Assembly: GCF_005405905.1 (NCBI RefSeq)
Contig: NZ_BJHU01000057.1
Coordinates: 62,001-126,000, forward strand
Origin: Acidovorax sp. NB1
GTDB lineage: Bacteria; Pseudomonadota; Gammaproteobacteria; Burkholderiales; Burkholderiaceae_C
Direction of reading: 5' to 3'
Length of the DNA stretch: 64,000 bases
Shown here: positions 11,084 to 20,892 of the stretch, piece by piece
How the letters are laid out: each line of letters begins with the position of its first letter
Position numbering within the stretch: the first letter of the stretch is position 1
Program-made: the position numbers and the translations under genes
Notes under the pieces: model-generated
What the model was told of the DNA's origin: nothing
Seen by the model: the letters and a program-made list of their open reading frames with translations, nothing else
The model's database searches: none

Positions 11084-12004
11084 ATGCCACGCTTTTTTCA
11101 CCGCACCACCGCCCTGTGCACCAGCCTGATTGCCGTGGGCCTGCTGGCCGCCTGCGCCAGCACCACCCCGTCGCCCGCCCTGGAAGAAGCCCGCACTGCC
11201 GTGAGCACTGCGGCAGGCGACCCGGCCGTCAACCAGTACGCCCAGCTCGAACTCAAGCAGGCCACCGATGCCCTGGCCAAGGCCGACAGCGTGTGGGCCG
11301 ATGACAAGGACACCTCCGAGACCAACCACCTGGCGTACATCGCCCGCCAGCGCGCCGAGATTGCCACCAACACGGCCCGCGCACGCCAGCTCGATGCCAA
11401 CATCAAGCAGGCCGGCAGTGAAGCGGATCGCATCCGCCTGCAGGCCCGCACGCAAGAGGCCGATGCCGCCCGCCTGCGCGCACAACAGGCCCAGCAGCAG
11501 GCCATGAGCGCCGAGCAGCGCGCCGCACAACAGCAGGCACAAGCCACCGCTGCCATGGCGCAGGCCAACGCCGCGCAGGACCGTGTGCGCGCACTCGAAG
11601 CCCAGCTGCGCGACATGGAAGCCCAGCAAACCGAGCGCGGCCTGCTGGTGACCTTGGGCGATGTGCTGTTTGCCTTCAACAAGGCCGAGCTGTCGGCCCA
11701 GGCGGCCCCACGTCTGGACAAGCTGACCAACTTCCTCAAGCAGTTCCCGGACCGCAAGCTGCTGATCGAGGGCTACACCGACAGCGTGGGTGGCGACAGC
11801 TACAACCAGGACCTGTCAGACCGCCGCGCGCAGGCCGTGCGCGATGCGCTGGTGCAGCGCGGCGTGGACAGCAGCCGTATCACCGCACGCGGCTATGGCA
11901 AGGCCCATCCGGTGGCCAACAACGCATCGCCCGAAGGCCGCGCCATGAACCGCCGCGTGGAGATCGTGATTGCGGATGACAAGGGGAACCTGCGCGGGCG
12001 TTGA
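11084..12004 (+). CDS. OmpA-family lipoprotein with DUF4398 coiled coil
   Basis: A 306-residue outer-membrane lipoprotein. It has a signal peptide with lipobox LLAAC, then a long Ala/Gln-rich coiled coil (about residues 30-185) of the DUF4398 type, then an OmpA peptidoglycan-binding domain: DVLFAFNKAEL, IEGYTDSVGGDSYNQDLSDR and GYGKAHPVANN. The Asp and Arg that bind diaminopimelate in TDSVGGDSYNQDLSDRR are present. The protein can thus tether the outer membrane to the cell wall by a helical spacer. It follows the smaller DUF4398 lipoprotein by 112 bases on the same strand. Confidence 0.85.
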   Translation: MPRFFHRTTALCTSLIAVGLLAACASTTPSPALEEARTAVSTAAGDPAVNQYAQLELKQATDALAKADSVWADDKDTSETNHLAYIARQRAEIATNTARARQLDANIKQAGSEADRIRLQARTQEADAARLRAQQAQQQAMSAEQRAAQQQAQATAAMAQANAAQDRVRALEAQLRDMEAQQTERGLLVTLGDVLFAFNKAELSAQAAPRLDKLTNFLKQFPDRKLLIEGYTDSVGGDSYNQDLSDRRAQAVRDALVQRGVDSSRITARGYGKAHPVANNASPEGRAMNRRVEIVIADDKGNLRGR

Positions 12005-12072
12005 TGCCTCGCACACGCCCTCTCAGGCCGCAGTGAAGCTGCGGTGCTGAAGGCCCCACCAGGCCGCGCCGC

Positions 12073-13092
12073 TCACGCTGCGCGGTCTTCAAACGTCTCG
12101 GTATCGACTTCACTCGCGCTCTGCGCGTTGTAGCGGCTGCCCACCACCGTGCGCTCGTTGATCAGCGCGTCCAGTCGCGCCATGATGGCAGCATCCAGCC
12201 GCACATCGACGGCGCCCAAGTCGTCCTGCAAATGCGCTACGCTGGTGGTGCCTGGGATGGGGATGATGTGCTCGGCCTTGTGCAGCAGCCATGCCAGCGC
12301 CAGCTGGGCGGGCGTGCAGCCCACGTCGCGCGCAATGGCCTGGTAGCCGTCGAGCAACGTCAGGTTGGCCGAATAAGCGTCGGGTGCAAAACGGGGCATG
12401 GCGCGGCGGATGTCCTTGGCGTCGAGCGTGCTCACATCGCGCAGCTCGCCACAGAGAAAGCCCCGCGCGACGGGGCTGAACGCCACAAAGGCGACGCCCA
12501 GCTCGCGGCAGGCGTCCAGCACGGCGATCTCGGGGTTGCGCGTCCACAGCGAATACTCGGTCTGCACCGCCGCAATGGGGTGCACCGCGTGGGCCTTGCG
12601 CAGGGTGGCGGCCGACACCTCCGACAAGCCGATGCTGCGGATCTTGCCCACGCGCACCAGGTCGGCCAGTGCGCCCACGCTGTCTTCAATGGGCACCTTC
12701 TTGTCCCAGCGGTGCAGGTAATACAGGTCGATCACATCGGTCTGCAGGCGCCGCAGGCTGTCTTCGCAGGTCTGACGCAGCGTGGCGGGACGGCCATCGA
12801 TCACGCGCACCAGCTTGCCGTCGCCGTTCACATCCACGCCCTGCATGCCGCATTTGCTGGCCAGGGTGAAACGGCTGCGGTGCTGCTTCAGCACACGGCC
12901 CACCAGGGTTTCGTTGGCGCCAAAGCCATAGAGCGTGGCAGTGTCGAACAGGGTCACGCCCGCATCCAGCGCGGCCAGCAGCACGCGCTCGCCCTGCTCG
13001 GCAGACACCGGTGCGCCGTAGGCGTGCGAGAGGTTCATGCAGCCCAGGCCAATGGCCGAGACGGAGAAAGGTCCCAAGGTTCTTTGTTGCAT
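12073..13092 (-). CDS. aldo/keto reductase
   Basis: A 339-residue NADPH-dependent oxidoreductase of the aldo/keto reductase fold. The catalytic tetrad is visible as Asp in TLFDTATLYG, Tyr in the same segment, Lys in TLASKCG, and His in YYLHRWD. LAWLLHKAEHIIPIPGTTS is the C-terminal cofactor-binding part. It resembles the IolS/YhdN-like group that acts on aldehydes. The start MQQRTLGPFSVSAIGLGCM is typical. The natural substrate is not evident; neighbours give no hint. Confidence 0.9.
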   Translation of the reverse strand: MQQRTLGPFSVSAIGLGCMNLSHAYGAPVSAEQGERVLLAALDAGVTLFDTATLYGFGANETLVGRVLKQHRSRFTLASKCGMQGVDVNGDGKLVRVIDGRPATLRQTCEDSLRRLQTDVIDLYYLHRWDKKVPIEDSVGALADLVRVGKIRSIGLSEVSAATLRKAHAVHPIAAVQTEYSLWTRNPEIAVLDACRELGVAFVAFSPVARGFLCGELRDVSTLDAKDIRRAMPRFAPDAYSANLTLLDGYQAIARDVGCTPAQLALAWLLHKAEHIIPIPGTTSVAHLQDDLGAVDVRLDAAIMARLDALINERTVVGSRYNAQSASEVDTETFEDRAA

Positions 13093-13159
13093 GCCGCGAG
13101 CTTACGGCAAGCGCGGCAACCGACCGGGTGGCTCGGGCTTGGGGCTGGGCTGGGAGCGG

Positions 13160-13768
13160 CTAAGTCTTGGTACTGGACGGCCGCTTCGCCCACAGCTCAA
13201 TGCGCTCACCCGCTGCGCAGGCGGCCACCAACTGCGCAAACCGCGCTTCCCGGGTCGCATCGCGTTTGGCGGATGTGACCCAGTGCAGCATCACCTTGCG
13301 GTAGCTGGGCGGTGTGGATTCCTGAAAGTACCGCCACGCGGCCTTTTTGCGCTGGAACGCACGCTGCAGCGCCACCGGCAGCTCGGCCACTCCCGCCTGT
13401 TCGTGCGAGTAGATGGCCGACTTGTCGGCCTTGCGGTGCGCAAAGGCGGCCAGCCCCGCAGGCGTCATGCGGCCCGCCGCCTGCAATTGCTCCACCTTCG
13501 CGATGTTGACCGCACTCCAGATCGACGACGGCTTTCGCGGCGTGAAGCGGATCGAGTACGTGTGCTCGTCAATACGCCGCCGAATGCCATCGATCCAGCC
13601 AAAGCACAGGGCTTCGTCCACCGACTCCGACCAGCCCATGCTGGGGCGGCCCGAGCTCACTTTGTGAAAACCCACCAGCAACTCAGGCGCGCTGGCCGCA
13701 TGGCGCTCCAGCCACTGGCGAAACGCCTGCGGCGTGGCGAAGAACATGGAGATGGTCTGCGAGGCCAT
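13160..13768 (-). CDS. YdeI/OmpD-associated family protein
   Basis: A 202-residue cytoplasmic protein. Motifs ELLVGFHKVSSGRPSMGW, EALCFGWIDGIRRRID and the helical second half starting YFQESTPPSYRKVMLHWV match the YdeI/OmpD-associated family, named in enterobacteria for a link to porin and bacteriocin tolerance. The biochemical function of the family is not established. It lies between the aldo/keto reductase and the ECF sigma gene on the same strand, with gaps of about 60 bases each. Confidence 0.82.
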   Translation of the reverse strand: MASQTISMFFATPQAFRQWLERHAASAPELLVGFHKVSSGRPSMGWSESVDEALCFGWIDGIRRRIDEHTYSIRFTPRKPSSIWSAVNIAKVEQLQAAGRMTPAGLAAFAHRKADKSAIYSHEQAGVAELPVALQRAFQRKKAAWRYFQESTPPSYRKVMLHWVTSAKRDATREARFAQLVAACAAGERIELWAKRPSSTKT

Positions 13769-13830
13769 GCTGCAGCGAACCTGCTTCCGTCTAGTCTTCT
13801 TGCTGGTGGCTGCTACTGCGGGTGCGCGGG

Positions 13831-14649
13831 CTAGGCCACCACGCCTTCGTGCACCTGCTCAGCGCATGGCCCCAGGGGCACCACACACAGCGTCACACCA
13901 TCGAGCGTGAGCACCAGCCCCAGTTGCCCGCCCACCTGCACCACCCCACCCACCGTGGCCGGTGCGCGCGATGCATGCGATTGCACGGGTTGCACGGAGC
14001 GCTGCACAGCCACCGCACTCACAGGCGGCTGGCGCAGCAGGGCCCACAGCGTCTGCGGGTCCAGCGATTGCAGCGACTGCAGGTACAGGCGCAGCACTGC
14101 GGGGTCGTTGTCCTTGGGCTCACTCTGCCCATCGCCATGGCGGGCGCAATCTTCCGCCTGCCGCAGGCGCTTCAACGCGCGGCGCAATTGCTGGCGGCTG
14201 GCCGCTTCAGACCGACCACTGGCCTGGGCCAGCTCGGCATGGCTGGCATCGAACACCGCATGCAGCAGCACCAGAGCACCTTCGGCGGGCGTCACGCACG
14301 CCGCCAGACGTCGCAGCGCCAGCGTGGCCTGCTGCGCAAGGGCCGCATCGGCCTCCGCTGAGGGTGCGACCAAGCCAGCAGCATCACCCTGCGCAGTTTG
14401 CGCCGCTTCTGCCAACCACTGCGCCATCCACTGGCGCCGCCGCAAACGGTCAATGGCCAGGTTGCGCACCACCGTCAGCAGCCAGGCCTGGGCGGCATTG
14501 AGCGCGGGGGCATTGGCCTCCAGCGCGCGCACGTAGGCATCTTGCACAGCGTCCTCGGCATCGGCCGGCCCCAGCAGGCGGGTGGCAGCGCGCACCAGGG
14601 CGCTGCGGCTGGCGTTCACAAGTGCCGTGGTGAGTTCGTCTTCTTGCAT
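13831..14649 (-). CDS. ECF-type sigma-70 factor
   Basis: A 272-residue sigma factor. Region 2 is seen in LLGPADAEDAVQDAYVRALE and LTVVRNLAIDRLRRR; region 4 in LLLHAVFDASHAELAQASG followed by SRQQLRRALKRLRQ. A C-terminal extension of about 90 residues follows, as in SigJ/ECF41-like factors whose extra domain tunes activity. No anti-sigma factor gene is adjacent. The start MQEDELTTAL was chosen because upstream in-frame sequence lacks family similarity. It diverges from the ASCH gene. Confidence 0.85.
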   Translation of the reverse strand: MQEDELTTALVNASRSALVRAATRLLGPADAEDAVQDAYVRALEANAPALNAAQAWLLTVVRNLAIDRLRRRQWMAQWLAEAAQTAQGDAAGLVAPSAEADAALAQQATLALRRLAACVTPAEGALVLLHAVFDASHAELAQASGRSEAASRQQLRRALKRLRQAEDCARHGDGQSEPKDNDPAVLRLYLQSLQSLDPQTLWALLRQPPVSAVAVQRSVQPVQSHASRAPATVGGVVQVGGQLGLVLTLDGVTLCVVPLGPCAEQVHEGVVA

Positions 14650-14821
14650 TGGGGCATGGTGCCACAGGCTGACCAGACGCAGACCGGGGCCAAAGTGGGT
14701 GGGCGGATGCCTGCTTGCAAACCCATGCTGCAGGCCACTTCCAAAAGGAATCAATGTCCAAAATATTCTGCGCGGCCCAGCTTGTCCCGCAGATTGTGCG
14801 GACTGGATTACGCTAGGCCCT

Positions 14822-15316
14822 ATGAAAACAGAGTCTCCTTCACCCCCCCTGCTTCCGTTCTGGAACGAGTTCCTGGCCTCCACTGGCCGCCACGACGATG
14901 CGCGGTTCTACGAGTCCTTCTACTTCGCCGACAGTGAGGACGTTGCCAACAGCCTTGCGCAGTTGGTCTTGGCTGGCGTCAAGCGCGCAACCGGTGCGCT
15001 CGTCTGGGGTCTTGAGGCACAAGCCAAGCGCCCCCCTGTGCCTGGAGACCTCAGCATCGTGACGGACTGGGCGGGCACACCGCTGTGCATCATTGAAACC
15101 ACCGACACCGAGGTTGTGCCGTTCGAGGAAGTCACCGAAGAGTTTGCGGCGACCGAAGGAGAGGGGGACAAGTCCCTCAGATACTGGCGCGAGGAGCACT
15201 GGGCGTTCTTCGGCCGCGAGTGCAGTCAGATCGGACGGGAGCCGTCAAGCCGGATGCCCGTACTCTGCGAGAGATTCAAAGTCGTCTTTCCGCCACCGCG
15301 CGCCAATGCGGCCTAA
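14822..15316 (+). CDS. ASCH domain protein
   Basis: A 164-residue cytoplasmic protein. The segment LVLAGVKRATGALVW and the following GDLSIVTDWAGTPLCIIETT form the RNA-binding-like ASCH (PUA-related) fold, and FATEGEGDKSLRYWREEHWAFF is typical of the subgroup. Some ASCH proteins hydrolyse modified cytidines or bind RNA; the reaction here is unknown. It is transcribed away from the ECF sigma gene across a 172-base divergent region. Confidence 0.8.
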   Translation: MKTESPSPPLLPFWNEFLASTGRHDDARFYESFYFADSEDVANSLAQLVLAGVKRATGALVWGLEAQAKRPPVPGDLSIVTDWAGTPLCIIETTDTEVVPFEEVTEEFAATEGEGDKSLRYWREEHWAFFGRECSQIGREPSSRMPVLCERFKVVFPPPRANAA

Positions 15317-15487
15317 GCCCTGGTTCATTCAACCGGGCCCGCTACGGCACAGGACACCGGAGCCCAGGTAGGAGGTAGCAAGCCTGGCGGAGCTGGCACA
15401 ACCGGCAGCACAAAGCCTCCCGCCATCGTCCCCATTCATCGCCCACATTCGCCAGCGCTGTCCGCGACAAGCCCCGGCCGCCATTGC

Positions 15488-16819
15488 ATGGACAATCCCC
15501 GCATGTCCGGCACCCCCACTACTTCACGCACCTCCTCCCCCCGCCCCGTCCTGATCGCTGGCGGCGGCATCGGCGGCATGGCCACTGCCCTCACCCTGCA
15601 CCAGATCGGCGTGCCCTGCATCGTCTTTGAGACGGTGCCGGAACTGCAGCCGCTGGGCGTGGGCATCAACCTGCAGCCCAATGCCGTGCGCGAATTGCAT
15701 GACCTGGGGTTTGGCAACGAGGTGCTGGACACGATTGGCCTGCAGGCGCGCGAATGGGCGCTGGTGGGCCGCAACGGGAACGAGGTGTATGCCGAGCCGC
15801 GCGGCCTGGAGGCAGGCTACCACTGGCCGCAGTATTCGGTGCACCGGGGGCAGCTACAGATGATGCTGTTCAACGCCGTGAAAGAGCGCCTGGGCGACAA
15901 CGCCGTGCAGCTGGGGCAGCGTGTGGTGGGCTACCGGCAGGATGCGGAGGGCGTCACCGCACTCATCGAAACGCGCGATGGCGAGCAGCGTGAAGTGGCG
16001 GGCTCGCTGCTGATAGCGGCCGATGGTTTGCACTCGGCCGTGCGGGCGCAAATGCACCCCACGCAGCCGCCCATCCAGTGGGGCGGCGCCATCATGTGGC
16101 GCGGCACCACGCCAGGGGTGCCCGTGCGCACGGGCGCGTCGTTTGTGGGCGTGGGCTCGCTGCGACACCGCGTGGTGTTCTACCCCATCACGCCACCCGA
16201 CCCGGTCACGGGCCTGGCCACCATCAACTGGATCGCCGAGATCACGGTGGACAACCAGGGCGGCTGGCAGCACGGCGACTGGAACCGGCGCGTAGCTTTG
16301 GAGGAATTCGCTCACCACTTTGACGGCTGGAACTACAGCTGGCTCGACGTGCCCACCATGCTGCGTGGCGCCAAGGACATTTTTGAGTACCCCATGATCG
16401 ACCGCGACCCGGTGCCCACCTGGGTGGACGGCCGCATGGCGCTGCTGGGCGACGCGGCGCATGTGATGTACCCCGTGGGCTCCAACGGGGCCAGCCAGGC
16501 CATCGTGGATGCGCGCGTGCTGGGCGCGCAGCTGATTGCGCATGGCGTGGGCCCGCAGGCGCTGCGCGCCTACGACGACAAGCTGTGCAAAGACATCTCG
16601 GCGCTGGTGCTGCGCAACCGGGGTTCTGGGCCCTTTGGCCTGCTGGGGCTGGTGGACGAGCGCTGCGGCGGTGTGTTCGACCACATCGACGACGTGCTGC
16701 CGCGCGAGGAGCGCGAGGGCTTCATGGCCCGCTACAAGGCGGCGGCGGGCTTTGCGATCGAGACGCTGAATGCGGCGCCGCCCACCATTGCGCCAGGGCA
16801 GCGCGTGGCGGTGAGCTGA
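15488..16819 (+). CDS. FAD-dependent aromatic monooxygenase-like protein
   Basis: A 443-residue class A flavoprotein. It begins with the Rossmann motif VLIAGGGIGGMATALTLHQ, has a central IAADGLHSAVR (the DG motif), and MALLGDAAHVMYPVGSNGAS, the GD motif binding the FAD ribityl. Such enzymes hydroxylate aromatic or heteroaromatic substrates with NAD(P)H and O2; this subgroup resembles PhzS- and salicylate-hydroxylase-like proteins. An ATG five codons later (15503) is equally possible, since neither start has a clear ribosome-binding site. The neighbouring pmd operon makes aromatic metabolism plausible, but no substrate can be assigned. Confidence 0.85.
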   Translation: MDNPRMSGTPTTSRTSSPRPVLIAGGGIGGMATALTLHQIGVPCIVFETVPELQPLGVGINLQPNAVRELHDLGFGNEVLDTIGLQAREWALVGRNGNEVYAEPRGLEAGYHWPQYSVHRGQLQMMLFNAVKERLGDNAVQLGQRVVGYRQDAEGVTALIETRDGEQREVAGSLLIAADGLHSAVRAQMHPTQPPIQWGGAIMWRGTTPGVPVRTGASFVGVGSLRHRVVFYPITPPDPVTGLATINWIAEITVDNQGGWQHGDWNRRVALEEFAHHFDGWNYSWLDVPTMLRGAKDIFEYPMIDRDPVPTWVDGRMALLGDAAHVMYPVGSNGASQAIVDARVLGAQLIAHGVGPQALRAYDDKLCKDISALVLRNRGSGPFGLLGLVDERCGGVFDHIDDVLPREEREGFMARYKAAAGFAIETLNAAPPTIAPGQRVAVS

Positions 16820-16957
16820 GCAGTCCCAGGGGCACAGAGCGGTCCATTCGGTCCGTTCTGCAGCGCTCACCTGAATGCGCCAGCGCACGGAAATGTCACG
16901 CCCGGCGTGTCTCGTTCGTCATGGCAGTCCTGTCACTCTTTTCAAGGACTTGGCCCC

Positions 16958-17557
16958 ATGGACACGCCAGACACCCACACCCCACCCTCTGCCCCAGGCT
17001 CCGAGCCACGCACCTCTTACCTGGAAGAAAAGGCTTTCAAGGCCCGCACTCTGCTCGTCTTCGGCACCATCACCGACACGCTGGCCGCCGATGTGGCGCG
17101 GCGGCTGATTGCGCTGGATGCAGAGAGCGCCGAGCCCATCGACATGCTGGTGAGTTCGCCCGGCGGGCACCTGGAGTCGGGCGACACGATCCACGACCTA
17201 GTGCGCTTCATTTCTGCGCCGGTGAACATGATCGGCACCGGCTGGGTGGGCAGCGCGGCCACGCACCTCTACCTGGCGGCGCCACGCGAGCGGCGGTTTT
17301 GCCTGCCCAACACGCGCTTTTTGATCCACCAGCCCAGCGGGGGTGCCGGTGGCCCGGCCAGCGACATCGCCATCCAGGCGCGCGAGATGGTGAAGGCGCG
17401 TGAGCGAATTGCGGGCACCATTGCCCGGCAGACGGGCAAGCCACTGGAGGTGGTGTTGGCCGACATCGAGCGGGACCGCTGGATGTCGGCCGAGGAGGCG
17501 GTGGACTACGGCCTGGTCTCGCGCGTCATCGAGAACAAAGCGGCACTCAAGGGATGA
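16958..17557 (+). CDS. ClpP-type serine peptidase (second-type paralogue)
   Basis: A 199-residue ClpP-fold peptidase. The catalytic triad fits Ser99 in VGSAATHL, His124 in TRFLIHQPSGG and Asp173 in ERDRWMSAEEA; the Ser-His spacing of 25 residues equals that in E. coli ClpP. The usual GQAASMG around the serine is replaced by WVGSAAT, so it is a divergent paralogue. No clpX or tig flanks it, unlike the main clpP operon. It could form mixed rings or act on its own substrates. The start MDTPDTHT is chosen by family length; the frame extends 17 codons upstream. Confidence 0.85.
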   Translation: MDTPDTHTPPSAPGSEPRTSYLEEKAFKARTLLVFGTITDTLAADVARRLIALDAESAEPIDMLVSSPGGHLESGDTIHDLVRFISAPVNMIGTGWVGSAATHLYLAAPRERRFCLPNTRFLIHQPSGGAGGPASDIAIQAREMVKARERIAGTIARQTGKPLEVVLADIERDRWMSAEEAVDYGLVSRVIENKAALKG

Positions 17558-17574
17558 GACTGCGCCGCCATTTA

Positions 17575-17629
17575 CTATCAAATAGATAGCTATCAGCGCT
17601 TGATGGTCGCGCGGAAACGGCTTTTTTTG
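17575..17629 (+). repeat. Dispersed AT-rich repeat, copy between clpP-like gene and pmdC
   Basis: ATAGCTATCAGCGCTTGATGG, then CGCGCGGAAACGGC and a T-run. It matches the copies at 21921 and 36082. It fills the gap between two convergent genes, where the T-run could assist termination. Confidence 0.75.
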
Positions 17630-17636
17630 CTTGGAA

Positions 17637-18590
17637 TCAACCCGCGTTGAGCTGCAGCTCCAGGTTGTGCAGCACCTGGTAGCACGGCAGCACCTGCGCC
17701 ACGCTGGCGTTGGGCTCGCGGCCTTCGCGGATGGCGGCGAAGAACTCGCGGTCTTGCAGCTCGATGCCGTTCATCGACACATCCACCTTGCTCACGTCGA
17801 TCTTCTCTTCCTTGCCGTTCACCAGATCGTCATAGCGGGCGATGTAGGTGGCGGTGTCGCCGATGTAGCGGAAGAAGGTGCCCAGCGGGCCGTCGTTGTT
17901 GAAGCTCAGGCTCAGCGTGCAGATGGCACCGTTGGCCGCCTGCAGCTGGATGCTCATATCCATGGCAATGCCCAGGTCCTTGTGGATGGGGCCCTGGATG
18001 GCGTTGGCTTTGACGATGGGGCTACCGGCTTGGTAGGCGAACAGGTCCACCGTGTGGGCAGCGTGGTGCCACAGCAGGTGGTCCGTCCAGCTGCGGGCCT
18101 GGCCCAGCGCGTTCATGTTGGTGCGGCGGAAGAAGTAGGTCTGCACATCCATCTGCTGGATGTTGAACTCGCCTGCGGTGATCTTCTTGTGCACGTACTG
18201 GTGGCTGGGGTTGAAGCGGCGGGTGTGTCCGCACATCGCCACCAGGCCGGTTTGCTTTTGCAGGGCGACGACCTTCTCGCCATCGGCCAGGATGTCGCAC
18301 AGCGGGATCTCGACCTGCACATGCTTGCCCGCTTCCAGGCAGGCGATGGACTGGCTGGCGTGCATCTGCGTGGGCGTGCACAGGATCACGGCGTCCACTT
18401 CCTTCATGGCCAGGCTGTCGGCCAGGTCGGTGGTGACGTGTTTGATGCCGTACTTGTCGGCCACTTCCTGGGTCTTGGCCTGGTCACGGCTGATGAGGGA
18501 GACGACTTCAACGCCGTCGATGTTCTTGATGCCGTCCAGGTGCTTGATGCCGAAGGCGCCAGCGCCTGCGAGTGCGACTTTGATGGTCAT
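17637..18590 (-). CDS. pmdC: 4-carboxy-2-hydroxymuconate-6-semialdehyde dehydrogenase
   Basis: Oxidises the hemiacetal form of the protocatechuate ring-cleavage product to 2-pyrone-4,6-dicarboxylate with NAD(P). The 317-residue protein is of the Gfo/Idh/MocA fold: VALAGAGAFGIKHLDGI (Rossmann), CTPTQMHASQSIACLEAGKH, and a C-terminal alpha/beta domain with GHTRRFNPSHQYVH. It matches LigC/PmdC-type enzymes in length and motifs. It is the last gene of the pmd operon, 24 bases after pmdB, with AAAGGACA before the ATG. Confidence 0.93.
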   Translation of the reverse strand: MTIKVALAGAGAFGIKHLDGIKNIDGVEVVSLISRDQAKTQEVADKYGIKHVTTDLADSLAMKEVDAVILCTPTQMHASQSIACLEAGKHVQVEIPLCDILADGEKVVALQKQTGLVAMCGHTRRFNPSHQYVHKKITAGEFNIQQMDVQTYFFRRTNMNALGQARSWTDHLLWHHAAHTVDLFAYQAGSPIVKANAIQGPIHKDLGIAMDMSIQLQAANGAICTLSLSFNNDGPLGTFFRYIGDTATYIARYDDLVNGKEEKIDVSKVDVSMNGIELQDREFFAAIREGREPNASVAQVLPCYQVLHNLELQLNAG

Positions 18591-18614
18591 GGTGTGTGTC
18601 CTTTGGCGTGTTTT

Positions 18615-19928
<1,314 letters not shown>

Positions 19929-20858
19929 TCAGCCTTTCTTTGTCACTTCTTCGGGCCAGTAGAGGCGCATGGGGTTGTCCACCAGCAGCTTGTGCTGCAG
20001 CTCGGCCGTGGGCGCGATGTGCGGGATGAAGTCCACCAGCAGGCCATCATCGGGCATATGGTCCTTGAGGTTGGGGTGTGGCCAGTCGGTGCCCCACAGC
20101 ACGCGGTCGGGGAACTCTGCGACCACCTTGCGAGCAAAGGGCACGACGTCCCGGTATGCGTTCTGTTCGCCATTCAACGCCTTGGGGCCGGTCACGGAGA
20201 GGCGCTCGGGGCAGCTCACCTTGCTCCACACATTGGGGTGCTGGCGCATGAACTTCAGGAACAGCGCGAACTCTTCGCTGTCCACACCCTTGCTCACATC
20301 GGGGCGGCCCATGTGGTCCACCACCACTGTGGTGGGCAGGGCGGTGAAGAAGTCCCACAGCTCGGGCAGGTCTACCGCCTCAAAGTAGATGACCACATGC
20401 CAGCCCAGCTTGGCGATGCGCGCGGCAATCTCCATCAGCTCGTCCTTGGGCGTGAAGTCCACCAGGCGCTTGACGAAGTTGAAGCGCACACCGCGCACAC
20501 CAGCGTCGTGCATGGCCTGCAGCTCCTGGTCGGTGACCGAGCGCTTGACGGTGGCCACGCCACGCGCCTTGCCGCCGGAGTGCACCAGCGCATCGACCAT
20601 GGCGCGGTTGTCCGCACCGTGGCAGGTGGCCTGCACGACCACGTTGCGCGCAAAGCCCAGGTGGTCGCGCAGCGCGTACAGCTGGTGCTTGCTGGCGTCG
20701 CAGGGGGTGTACTTGCGCTCCGGCGCGTAGGGAAACTCTGCGCCCGGGCCGAACACGTGGCAGTGCGCGTCCACGGCGCCTGCGGGCACCTGGAAGCGGG
20801 GCTGGCTGGGGCCGGCGTACCAGTCGAGCCAGCCAGGGGTTTTTATGAATTCGCTCAT
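19929..20858 (-). CDS. pmdD: 2-pyrone-4,6-dicarboxylate lactonase
   Basis: Hydrolyses 2-pyrone-4,6-dicarboxylate to 4-oxalomesaconate. The 309-residue amidohydrolase-fold protein has DAHCHVFGPG near residue 30, VVVQATCHGADNRAM, VDHMGRPD and VLWGTDWPHPN, matching LigI, the metal-independent amidohydrolase relative. AAGGAGTACGC precedes the ATG. It lies between a Bug binding protein and pmdA in the operon. Confidence 0.93.
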   Translation of the reverse strand: MSEFIKTPGWLDWYAGPSQPRFQVPAGAVDAHCHVFGPGAEFPYAPERKYTPCDASKHQLYALRDHLGFARNVVVQATCHGADNRAMVDALVHSGGKARGVATVKRSVTDQELQAMHDAGVRGVRFNFVKRLVDFTPKDELMEIAARIAKLGWHVVIYFEAVDLPELWDFFTALPTTVVVDHMGRPDVSKGVDSEEFALFLKFMRQHPNVWSKVSCPERLSVTGPKALNGEQNAYRDVVPFARKVVAEFPDRVLWGTDWPHPNLKDHMPDDGLLVDFIPHIAPTAELQHKLLVDNPMRLYWPEEVTKKG

Positions 20859-20892
20859 GCGCGTACTCCTTGGTTTCTTACAGGCTCGCAGA

